From Duganella sp. CF402 (GTDB taxonomy: Bacteria; Pseudomonadota; Gammaproteobacteria; Burkholderiales; Burkholderiaceae_D), in contig NZ_FOBG01000004.1 in NCBI RefSeq assembly GCF_900109645.1, positions 62,001-126,000 on the forward strand: a stretch of DNA of 64,000 bases, written 5' to 3'. Under the pieces are notes generated by a model, which saw only the letters and a list, made by a program, of their open reading frames with translations, did no database searches and was not told where the DNA came from. Of the stretch, positions 9,401-16,137 are shown one piece after another; within the stretch, counting starts at the first letter, position 1, and each line of letters starts with the position of its first letter. The translations under genes and the position numbers were made by a program.

Positions 9401-9503
9401 TCCAGTGCTGGGCTCGTCGCAGCTGCCGGCGAATAACACCATCGCCGCGACCTACGACCCGCTGGGCCGCAACCTGTTCTTCAGCCTGAACGTCAAGCTG
9501 TGA
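6435..9503 (+). CDS. TonB-dependent receptor of the polysaccharide locus
   Basis: This 1022-residue outer-membrane transporter has a signal peptide ending near ASAQ (residue 26). A TonB-box-like stretch VVITGSR is followed by a plug domain (LENLLNDTPQF, VLVNGRRYAI, IETVTGGSSAVYGSDAISGVVNFILRD). The beta barrel ends in the aromatic-containing NLFFSLNVKL. The length and plug motifs match receptors that import oligosaccharides in Proteobacteria. A GAGGAG site precedes the ATG. The gene is divergent from the six-hairpin glycosidase gene and overlaps the downstream GH28 gene, so it probably imports the pectin fragments these enzymes release. Iron or cobalamin uptake is less likely given the neighbours. 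Confidence 0.9.
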   Translation: MRTKQTAITNAVLLLVAGITGAASAQEEAAAPAKPEENQVVITGSRLANRGFLAPTPVTVVDATELKVSGTQNLENLLNDTPQFTANQLNSPTANTVQAGQPSGTSTLNLRNLGPTRNLVLVNGRRYAITGPDFTTDINTIPTALVKRIETVTGGSSAVYGSDAISGVVNFILRDNFEGAEINVQGNWDQPTRTPTKSIDLTVGGNFDNKKGNAVLSVNFQDRQGMTRGDLGGYATPSLGDGCVTSASWSATRPGTPLSVPSGQTCLSAGGRPGLVYSGSSTVPTGRIGNLPLYGSSGSNAALDAAMAAAGLQGMSTLGAVFDSTGKVVRPYTTADAYDLGPLSYVVTPQKRWVANAFAHYNFNEYATGYTEIHFSNNTANVQIAPAGAGANFLVNTNNPYLSPQMQEVLRQLDLKESGTTRVTNGSQTLTTTPGDGLAVLNLNRRLTDIGTRFAATDHSTFRIALGLKGKLNDVSEHYLTDLKYDMYYTNSRTTESQFQSGSISLSRYQNAILAQGGAAPVLNPFGQNITPAAASAVSIASNSAITAEQQGLAANLTGKLLELPAGPVDFSAGAEHRHAYSRYSPDAYLSSGDVSGWNAARATQGESTVKEVFGEARVPLLSDKPFAKNLSLSGAFRRSAYDIESVGTVWTNSVGTEWTPVDSLTFRAQKQKSIRAPNVGELFGGQGTNGPTATDPCSSRQPAAQQTAAVKALCVATGVPANLVFDPSVQPTNFLTQIVGGNPNLKAETSHTTTFGAVFAPKMVPGLQMSVDYYKITLDDAISTLGGGGIQSVLNLCYNTIQNANSVYCKAINRDPVTGQIAAPTYVMTTAANIGGIKTEGYDLAGHYGFRSSWGLMGADTRWNIDTNWTYVKELTFTPIQDLPSITNQCVGSFGQTCGQPVPKWKGTARLTMNTGKLMLSARARYIGPVTVDTYVLPSTSGGSAPALDSLTNPKIKGYTYLDLTAGYDFTKSVSLTAGIRNVLDKDPPVLGSSQLPANNTIAATYDPLGRNLFFSLNVKL

Positions 9504-10993
9504 GCGGCCACAACCTGCAACGCCGGCGCGTGACGCTGGCACTGGGCGGCGGCCTCGCCACCGGTCTGCTGGGGCCGTGGCTGGCCCCGGCGGCAGCGGC
9601 CTGCACGGCTGATGCCGGTTGGGCCGGTCCGCTGCGGCGCGAGCTGGATGCGATGGCGGCGCAGCTGGTGCGCACGCTGAAGCCGTGGCCGGCCCCGGCG
9701 CGCGTGGTCACGCCGGAGCAGCATGGTCTGGCGGCTGGCGGTGGCCTCGCCACCGCCGCCATCCAGCGCGCCGTCGACGCCTGCGCAGCGGCGGGCGGCG
9801 GCACGGTGCGGCTGTCGCAAGGCGACTACCTGAGCGGCACCATCGTGCTGCGCTCCGGCGTGATGCTGGAAGTGGTCGCCGGCGCCCGCCTGCTGGCCAG
9901 CACCAATCTGCAAGACTATCCCGAGCATCGCGCCCAACGCCCCACGGTCCAGGACAGCAACATGGGCATGAACCAGTCGCTGATCTTCGCCGAAGGCTGC
10001 GAGCGCATCGGCATCTGCGGCAAGGGCCTGATCGACGGACGCGGCACCAAGGACAACTTCCCCGGCGAAGAAACCACCGGCTCCACGCCCGGCCGCCCAT
10101 TCCTCATCCGCATCATCGATTGCAAGCACGTGGTTATCCGCGACGTCCACATGAAAGACTCGCCGTGCTGGATGCAGAACTACCTCAACTGTGAAGATCT
10201 GCTGATTGACGGCATCCACGTCGAAAACCAGGCCAACCACAACAACGACGGCATCGACATCGACAGCTGCCGCCGCGTCATCGTGCGCAACAGTTTCGTC
10301 AACGCGCAGGACGACGGCATGTGCTTCAAAGGCGCAGGGCAACGCACCGCCGAACACATCCTGATCGAGAACTGCCAGTTCTACAGCACTTGCAACGCGC
10401 TCAAGTTCGGCACCGATTCACAGGGTGACTTCCGCAACGTACTGGTGCGCAACGTGACGCTGGGCGGACCGGCGCAAAACATGCGCGCCATCAACCGCCG
10501 CAAGGCCGACGGCGGCATCTCGTGGGAAATTGTCGACGGTGGCACGCTGGAACGGGTGCTGGTGCACGACGCCCGCATCGTGCGTGCCGAAAGTCCGCTG
10601 TTCCTGCGATTGGGCGACCGTGGACGTGTGCGGCCGGAGCAAAAGCGGCCGGGACCTGGCGTGCTGCGCTACATCGTCTACGACCACATCAGCGGCGACG
10701 ACAACGGCATGCGCGGCTCCTTCTTCACCGGCGTGCCCAACGCGCAGATCGAACACGTGCTGCTGCGTGATGTCGACCTGACCATGACGGCGGCAACCGG
10801 CCCAGCCGCCATCCCGGCCGAGATTCCGGAAGCACCGGCGGAGTATCCCGATCCGCACATGTTCTCCACCGTGATGCCAGCCTATGGCTTGTGGGCGCGA
10901 CACATCAGGCACCTCAGCTTGCAGCGGGTTCGCTTCCGCGTGGTGGGCAACGATGCGCGGCCGGAAGTGCTGGCCGACGCTTGCCGTCAATGA
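9500..10993 (+). CDS. GH28-family beta-helix protein, probable Tat substrate
   Basis: This is a 497-residue exported pectinase-type protein. The GTG start overlaps the TonB receptor stop (GTGA), so the two are translationally coupled. LQRRRVTLALGG at 6-17 followed by an Ala-rich region is a twin-arginine signal. The beta helix carries NHNNDGIDID at 246-255, NAQDDGMCFKG at 268-278 and TCNALKFGT at 297-305. These sit where GH28 normally has NTDGxD, GDDCIAIKSG and GHG, so the third catalytic element is replaced. This variant occurs in GH28-like proteins from bacterial pectin loci. The precise substrate is unknown, but it may process oligogalacturonides. Confidence 0.8.
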   Translation: MSGHNLQRRRVTLALGGGLATGLLGPWLAPAAAACTADAGWAGPLRRELDAMAAQLVRTLKPWPAPARVVTPEQHGLAAGGGLATAAIQRAVDACAAAGGGTVRLSQGDYLSGTIVLRSGVMLEVVAGARLLASTNLQDYPEHRAQRPTVQDSNMGMNQSLIFAEGCERIGICGKGLIDGRGTKDNFPGEETTGSTPGRPFLIRIIDCKHVVIRDVHMKDSPCWMQNYLNCEDLLIDGIHVENQANHNNDGIDIDSCRRVIVRNSFVNAQDDGMCFKGAGQRTAEHILIENCQFYSTCNALKFGTDSQGDFRNVLVRNVTLGGPAQNMRAINRRKADGGISWEIVDGGTLERVLVHDARIVRAESPLFLRLGDRGRVRPEQKRPGPGVLRYIVYDHISGDDNGMRGSFFTGVPNAQIEHVLLRDVDLTMTAATGPAAIPAEIPEAPAEYPDPHMFSTVMPAYGLWARHIRHLSLQRVRFRVVGNDARPEVLADACRQ

Positions 10994-10994
10994 G

Positions 10995-12545
10995 TTAGTG
11001 AGCGACGCGGAACCAGTCGACGTCGATATAGCCGCCCGTGCCCTGCTTCGCGTAAGTGAACACGGCCGGGCGGCTGCCTTTCCACCATGAGAACTTCGCC
11101 AGCGGCGTGACCGGGCCGGCCTGCATGTACGGCCCCTTTTCATCCATCGCGTAGGAGAACTGCACGGTCTGGTCTTCCTTCACCATCGCGCGCAGGATGA
11201 CCGCACCAGCGTCAATCTTTGCAATGCGCGTTTCCTCGCCGGCATTGGAATAGGTGAGATAGTTCACGCCCTCTTCCCGCACCACGCCGACCCACGGCAC
11301 CTTCACACCGAACAGGCTCAGGCCGGCGCGCTGGGTGTCGGTCATGCCCTTCAACTCCATGCGCGTGGTGATATCCGATTGCGGGCCTTGCAAAATCTGC
11401 GTCAGCGTATTGCGCGCGCCGACCAGATAGGTGGACTGGCTGGCCTCGATGCGCATGAAGCCCGGCCGCTTGCTCAAGCTCCAGCGCGTGTTGTCCGGGT
11501 TGTGATTCCACGACCACTGCAAGCCCAGCTTGGTAGACGAGAACTCGTCGCTGTCCTGCAGCTGGTAGCCGGGCGACTTTTCCGCCGTGTCCGGTGCGGC
11601 ATGCTTGAGTACCGGCGTGCCTTCATCGCCCATCACCGGCCAATCATCCTTCCACACCACCGGCTGTAGATGCGCGATGCGGCCGAACGCGCCGGTGCTG
11701 TTGAAGTGGATGAACCAGCCCTGCCCCGACGGCGTTTCAACATAGCCGCCCTGATGCGGCCCCTTCAAGCCATTGCCCGGCTTGAGCGCGAGATGCGTTT
11801 CATACGGCCCCTCGATGCTGCGTGAACGCAGCACCGCTTGCGGCCCGGTCTCCACGCCGCCGATCGGCGCAAAGATGTAGTAGTAGCCGTTGCGCTTGTA
11901 GACCTTGGGGCCTTCAAAGATGGGCAAGTTGACCTTGTCCTCGATGATGGTCTTGCCGGCGTCGTACAGCGTCTTGCCGTCCGGGCTCATGGCGTGCAGG
12001 ATGCCGGGACCGGCGCCGACCCTGGAATGGACGAGGTAAGCCTTGCCATCGTCATCCCAGAACGGACATGGATCCTCGTAGCCGGGACCGGCCAGTACCA
12101 TCACCGGCTCCGACCACGCGCCGGCCGGATCGGTGGCCGAGCTCATAAAGATGCCTTCGTTCGGCGTGGCCCAGTAGACGTAGAAGCGGCCGTCGTGAAA
12201 ACGTATCGATGGCGCCCATACGCCGCCTGCATAGCGCAGGCCATCGCCAACAGGCTTGGACACGGCGTCGGTCAGCGGGAACGGCGGCGCCATGTCGTAG
12301 GATGGATGGAAATTCAGCCTGGGCAACACATGGCCGACTATCTTCCAGTGCACCAGATCCTTCGACGACAAAATCGGAATCCCCGGCGAAAAATGGAAGC
12401 TCGACGCAACGAGGTAATAGTCGCTGCCGACACGGATCATATCCGGATCCGAATAATCAGCATAAATCACCGGATTGGCGTACTCCGCCGCCCCGCCCGC
12501 CCCACACACCAGCGCCAACCCCACCACCAGATTCCGCAATTTCAC
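10995..12545 (-). CDS. Glycoside hydrolase family 43 (beta-xylosidase/arabinofuranosidase type)
   Basis: This secreted 516-residue protein has a five-bladed beta-propeller and a C-terminal beta-sandwich. The GH43 triad is visible: base Asp33 in YSDPD, pKa-modulating Asp158 in YEDPCPFWDDDG and acid Glu211 in FEGPKVYK. The SDYYLVASSFHFSPGIPI stretch is characteristic of the beta-xylosidase/arabinofuranosidase branch. I chose the GTG at 12545 because GGAG lies seven bases upstream and the next codons begin a signal peptide (KLRNLVVGLALVCGAGGAA). An upstream in-frame start at 12605 would give an implausible N-terminus. Its stop is one base from the convergent GH28 stop. It probably trims pectin side chains or xylan. 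Confidence 0.87.
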   Translation of the reverse strand: MKLRNLVVGLALVCGAGGAAEYANPVIYADYSDPDMIRVGSDYYLVASSFHFSPGIPILSSKDLVHWKIVGHVLPRLNFHPSYDMAPPFPLTDAVSKPVGDGLRYAGGVWAPSIRFHDGRFYVYWATPNEGIFMSSATDPAGAWSEPVMVLAGPGYEDPCPFWDDDGKAYLVHSRVGAGPGILHAMSPDGKTLYDAGKTIIEDKVNLPIFEGPKVYKRNGYYYIFAPIGGVETGPQAVLRSRSIEGPYETHLALKPGNGLKGPHQGGYVETPSGQGWFIHFNSTGAFGRIAHLQPVVWKDDWPVMGDEGTPVLKHAAPDTAEKSPGYQLQDSDEFSSTKLGLQWSWNHNPDNTRWSLSKRPGFMRIEASQSTYLVGARNTLTQILQGPQSDITTRMELKGMTDTQRAGLSLFGVKVPWVGVVREEGVNYLTYSNAGEETRIAKIDAGAVILRAMVKEDQTVQFSYAMDEKGPYMQAGPVTPLAKFSWWKGSRPAVFTYAKQGTGGYIDVDWFRVAH

Positions 12546-12647
12546 AAGCCATCTCCACGGTTCAGATAGCTTGGCAGTAAAGCACGGCCACCAGCGTAAC
12601 GGCAATCAACATTGTGATTTTCAAATGCGCTGTTTATTCGGCAATTT

Positions 12648-12661
12648 TTGATTTAAGTCAA
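12648..12661. promoter_or_regulatory. FNR/Anr-type box
   Basis: TTGATTTAAGTCAA matches the FNR/Anr consensus TTGAT-N4-ATCAA except for one base. It lies between the divergent GH43 and cytochrome c genes, about 170 bp from the cytochrome start and 100 bp from the GH43 start. Confidence 0.4.
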
Positions 12662-12721
12662 AATTGTTGCAAATAATTCCCAAACGCTTCGAGGTTGCGT
12701 TGCAGCATCTTAAGTTTGCGT

Positions 12722-12750
12722 TTCCTTCGAGGCATTCTTATGTCTATAAT
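12722..12750 (+). promoter_or_regulatory. Possible sigma70 promoter for the cytochrome c gene
   Basis: A perfect TATAAT lies at 12745-12750, with a weak -35 (TTCCTT, 12722-12727) at 17-bp spacing. It is 84 bp upstream of the cytochrome start codon. Confidence 0.4.
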
Positions 12751-12833
12751 CAGCCGTTTGGTGAATGTTTTACAAGGTAGCAGCTGCTGATCCACTCTTT
12801 GCGCCACCCGGCTTGAAATTAGTTAAGGAAATC

Positions 12834-13388
12834 ATGAGCGACGCACATAACGAACACGAATCCGCCATCAAGACGCCTAAACAGCTGGTTGCAGCGGTTA
12901 TCGGCTTCTTCGCAGTAACCATTTTTGGCATCATCCTGCTGGTCCAGTATGTCACGACTGACAAGCTCGCCGGAGCCGGCTCCAACAGCCAGGCACCGGA
13001 AGAAGTCGCCAGCCGGATCGCACCGGTGGCCGACGCCGGCTACACCCTCAAAGACGCCAACGCACCGAAAGTGCTGCAAACCGGCGAAGCCATCTACACC
13101 TCGACCTGCGCGGCCTGCCACGGCGCCGGCGTCGCGGGCGCACCGAAGTTCGGCGATGCCGGCTCATGGAGCGCGCGCATCGCCCAAGGCTACGACACCG
13201 TCGTCAAGCACGCCGTCGACGGCCTGCGCGCCATGCCAGCCAAAGGCGGCAATCCGGACCTGGACGATGTGGAAGTCGCGCGCGCCGTGGTCTACATGGC
13301 CAACAGCTCGGGCGGCAAATTCAAGGAACCAGCCGCACCGGCGCCAGCTGCAGCACCTGCGGCGCCAGCCGCCGAACCGCAAAAATAA
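12834..13388 (+). CDS. Membrane-anchored class I cytochrome c (c5-like)
   Basis: This is a 184-residue protein with a single N-terminal membrane anchor (VAAVIGFFAVTIFGIILLVQYV, about 19-40) and a periplasmic haem domain. CAACH at 92-96 binds haem c, and Met134 in LRAMPAKGG is the likely sixth ligand. The domain resembles cytochrome c5, which passes electrons to terminal oxidases. The C-terminal tail after residue 165 is Ala/Pro repeats. The ATG at 12834 is chosen because AAGGAA lies just upstream; an earlier in-frame start would break the membrane-anchor layout. An FNR-type box upstream hints at oxygen control. A strong terminator follows. Confidence 0.88.
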   Translation: MSDAHNEHESAIKTPKQLVAAVIGFFAVTIFGIILLVQYVTTDKLAGAGSNSQAPEEVASRIAPVADAGYTLKDANAPKVLQTGEAIYTSTCAACHGAGVAGAPKFGDAGSWSARIAQGYDTVVKHAVDGLRAMPAKGGNPDLDDVEVARAVVYMANSSGGKFKEPAAPAPAAAPAAPAAEPQK

Positions 13389-13405
13389 ACTGCGGCTCAA
13401 ATGAC

Positions 13406-13430
13406 AAAACCGGCCTGCGCGGCCGGTTTT
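13406..13430. terminator. Bidirectional intrinsic terminator
   Basis: AAAACCGGCC-TGCGC-GGCCGGTTTT is a near-perfect stem followed by further T residues on the plus strand and an A run that reads as U on the minus strand. It lies between the convergent cytochrome and lipoprotein genes and can serve both. Confidence 0.88.
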
Positions 13431-13431
13431 T

Positions 13432-13989
13432 TTATTTGCACAGACCGAATGCTTTGCGGTCGTCGAAGTAGCGGTAGGTGAAAGTGCGCATCGGATACTT
13501 GGTGAGCGCGATTTCAAACGCCGGCGGCGTGATATCGAAACGCGCCGGCAGCTTTTCCGTCACGCGCAAGCGCACGCGCCAGATGGTTTCATCGCCAGTG
13601 GCGCCGGCGATCAGCATATCCGGCACCTTGGGAATCTCTTCGACAATCTCGGGACGCGAGGTGGTGGTGCGCTGATAGAAGCTCACCAGCTGCGCCTTGG
13701 CCAGCACCGGTCCTTTCGGCGCGGTGACGTTGTAGTCACGACTGAGGAACAAAGCGCGCTGGCCGCGCGGCACAATGTAGACAAAGGTGAATTCGGCGCC
13801 GCCATCCGGCAGCGTCACCGGCGGCGTGGTCGACACGCTGATCCCGCGCGGCAGCTCGAAGCGCGAGCCATCCTGCCAACTGGCACACTCCGGCGTGGCC
13901 GCCATGTACACATCAACCGGCGTATAAGACTCGCCGCAAGCACTGAGCAGCAGCGGCAGGATGAGGGGAACGGTATAACGCAAGCGCAT
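13432..13989 (-). CDS. Putative lipoprotein of unknown function
   Basis: This 185-residue protein has a lipoprotein signal (RYTVPLILPLLLSAC, Cys18). The rest is predicted soluble and beta-rich, with no motif I recognise. It contains four Cys besides the lipid-attachment Cys or near the C-terminus (for example PECASW and GLCK), possibly forming a disulfide. It starts immediately after the terminator of the upstream M13 peptidase gene, so it must rely on read-through or on a promoter inside that region. No function is assigned. Confidence 0.7.
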   Translation of the reverse strand: MRLRYTVPLILPLLLSACGESYTPVDVYMAATPECASWQDGSRFELPRGISVSTTPPVTLPDGGAEFTFVYIVPRGQRALFLSRDYNVTAPKGPVLAKAQLVSFYQRTTTSRPEIVEEIPKVPDMLIAGATGDETIWRVRLRVTEKLPARFDITPPAFEIALTKYPMRTFTYRYFDDRKAFGLCK

Positions 13990-13992
13990 AAT

Positions 13993-14023
13993 AAAAACGG
14001 GCTTCTTGAAATCAGAAGCCCGT
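13993..14023 (-). terminator. Intrinsic terminator of the M13 peptidase cluster
   Basis: ACGGGCTTCT (13997-14006) pairs perfectly with AGAAGCCCGT (14014-14023) across a 7-base loop. On the minus strand the stem is followed by TTTTTAT. It lies 12 bp after the stop codon of the last M13 gene. Confidence 0.88.
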
Positions 14024-14034
14024 AGTTTACTGCA

Positions 14035-16098
14035 TTACCACATGATCACGCGGTCTTTTGGCGCCAGGTACATCTTGTCGCCTGGCTTGACGCCGAAGGC
14101 GTCGTAGAAGCCTGGCTGGTTGCGCATGGTGCCGTTGGCGCGGAACTGGCCCGGCGAGTGCGGGTCGGTCTTCACTTGCTGGATCTGCGCCGCTTCACGC
14201 ATCTTCATGCGCCACACTTGCGCGAAGCCCATGTAGAAGCGCTGGTCGCCGGTCAGGCCGTCGATCACCGGCGCTTTCTTGCCCTTCAGCGACAGCTTGT
14301 AGGCTTTGTAGGCGATCGCCACGCCGCTGTTGTCGGCGATGTTCTCGCCCAGGGTCAGCTCGCCGTTGACGTGGTAGCCGGGCAGCGGGCTGAACTGGTT
14401 GTACTGCTCCACCAGCATCTTGGTCTTGGCCGCGAAGTTTTTGTGATCCGCAGCGGTCCACCAGTCGCGCAGGTTGCCGTCGCCGTCGTACTGGGCGCCC
14501 TGGTCGTCGAAGCCGTGGCTGATTTCGTGGCCGATCACGCCGCCGATGGCGCCGTAGTTGACCGCGTCATCCGCATCCGCGTTGAAGAACGGCGCCTGCA
14601 GGATCGAGGCCGGGAACACGATCTCGTTCATCTCCGGGTTGTAGTAGGCGTTGACGGTTTGCGGCGTCATGCCCCACTCGTCGCGGTCGATCGGTTTGCC
14701 CAGCTTGTTCAGTTCCTTGTTGTAATCGAACTGGCGCGAACGCATCACGTTGCCGACCAGGTCATCCTTGGTGACCACCAGCGCCGAGTAGTCGCGCCAT
14801 TTGTTCGGGTAGCCGATCTTGGTGGTGAACTTGGCCAGCTTGGCTTGCGCCTGCTTCTTGGTGACCGGGCTCATCCAGTCCAGCTTGTCGATGCTTTGCT
14901 TGTAGGCGACCAGCAGGTTTTTCACCAGCGCTTCCATGCGTGCCTTGCGCTCGGCCGGGAAGTATTCCGCCACGTACAGCTTGCCGACGGCTTCGCCCAG
15001 CGCGCCTTCGGTCACGCTCACACCGCGCTTCCAGCGTGGACGCTGTTCGGTCACGCCGCTCAGCACGGTGCCGTAGAAGGCGAAGTTTTCATCGACGAAG
15101 GCTTTGCTCAGGTAGGCCGCGTTGGCGCGCACCAGTTGCCATTGGAAGTAGGCCTTCAGCGTGTCCAGCGGGGTGCTGTCCAGCAGCGCCGCAACACCTT
15201 TCAGGTAGCTCGGCTGGCTGACGATGACATAGCTGACTTTGCCTGCCACGCCGGCGTCGGCCAGGTAGGCATTCCAGTCATGGCCTGGCGCCAGTTCGCC
15301 CAGCTTGGCGATGTCGACCTTGTTGTAGGCCTTGACCGGGTCGCGCAGTTCGACCTTGGTCCACTGCAGCTTGGCCAGTTCGGTTTCGAAGGCAACAATG
15401 GCGTGCGCGGTGGCGGCAGCATTGGCGTTGCCAGCCAGCGTCAGCATCTTGGTGATGTGCTGCTCGTACTTGGCCAGCGTGTCGGCCAGCTTGGCGTCGT
15501 CGGCTTTCAGGTAGTAGTCGCGGTCCGGCAGGCCCAGGCCGTCCTGGTACAGGTCGGCCACGTACTTGGTCGAGTCCTTGTTGTCCTGGTGGACGCCGTA
15601 GGCGTATGGTGCTGTCACGCCGATCTGGTTGAAGTGCGAGATCAGGGCTGGCAGTTGTTTCTTGTCGCTCAGCGCGGCGATCTTGGCCAGTTCCGCGTTC
15701 AGCGGCGACAGGCCCAGTTGTTCCAGCTTGGCTTCATCCATGAAGCTGGCGTAGAAGTCGCCGATGCGCTGGGCTTCCGGACCGCCGGCCTTGTTGCCGG
15801 CGGCGCCTTCGATGATCGCGCGCAGTTGCGGCTGGATGTCATCGCGCAGCTTGGCGAAGGTGCCCCAGCTGGCTTTGTCGGCCGGGATCTCGGTCGTGGC
15901 CAGCCACTTGCCGTTCATGTGAGTGAACAGGTCGTCCTGCACGCGCACGGCCGGATCGATGTATTCGACGGCGATGCCGGAGGTCGGCTTGCTTGCTACT
16001 TTGGCGCTGGCAGGAGCGACGCTTTTGGCGCTGTCCGCAGCACCGGCCAGGCCTGCGATCAGGCTCAGCATTAATGCACTTACGAGGTGACGTTTCAC
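14035..16098 (-). CDS. M13-family zinc metallopeptidase (copy 1 of 3)
   Basis: This 687-residue secreted protein of the neprilysin/PepO family is exported by a signal peptide (MKRHLVSALMLSLIAGLAGA). The zinc site is HEISH at 524-528, and the third ligand is Glu585 in the ENIADNSG motif. Other family marks are NAYYNPEMNEIVFPA upstream of the zinc site and the C-terminal CxxW-like end replaced by RVIMW, typical of bacterial members. M13 enzymes cleave short peptides in the periplasm. It is the last of three tandem paralogues, follows the second by 39 bp and is ended by a terminator. A TonB receptor at the head of the cluster suggests peptide import and degradation. Confidence 0.93.
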   Translation of the reverse strand: MKRHLVSALMLSLIAGLAGAADSAKSVAPASAKVASKPTSGIAVEYIDPAVRVQDDLFTHMNGKWLATTEIPADKASWGTFAKLRDDIQPQLRAIIEGAAGNKAGGPEAQRIGDFYASFMDEAKLEQLGLSPLNAELAKIAALSDKKQLPALISHFNQIGVTAPYAYGVHQDNKDSTKYVADLYQDGLGLPDRDYYLKADDAKLADTLAKYEQHITKMLTLAGNANAAATAHAIVAFETELAKLQWTKVELRDPVKAYNKVDIAKLGELAPGHDWNAYLADAGVAGKVSYVIVSQPSYLKGVAALLDSTPLDTLKAYFQWQLVRANAAYLSKAFVDENFAFYGTVLSGVTEQRPRWKRGVSVTEGALGEAVGKLYVAEYFPAERKARMEALVKNLLVAYKQSIDKLDWMSPVTKKQAQAKLAKFTTKIGYPNKWRDYSALVVTKDDLVGNVMRSRQFDYNKELNKLGKPIDRDEWGMTPQTVNAYYNPEMNEIVFPASILQAPFFNADADDAVNYGAIGGVIGHEISHGFDDQGAQYDGDGNLRDWWTAADHKNFAAKTKMLVEQYNQFSPLPGYHVNGELTLGENIADNSGVAIAYKAYKLSLKGKKAPVIDGLTGDQRFYMGFAQVWRMKMREAAQIQQVKTDPHSPGQFRANGTMRNQPGFYDAFGVKPGDKMYLAPKDRVIMW

Positions 16099-16137
16099 GA
16101 GTTTTCCTTCGAGGTTTTTTAAGTACGATTTACTACG

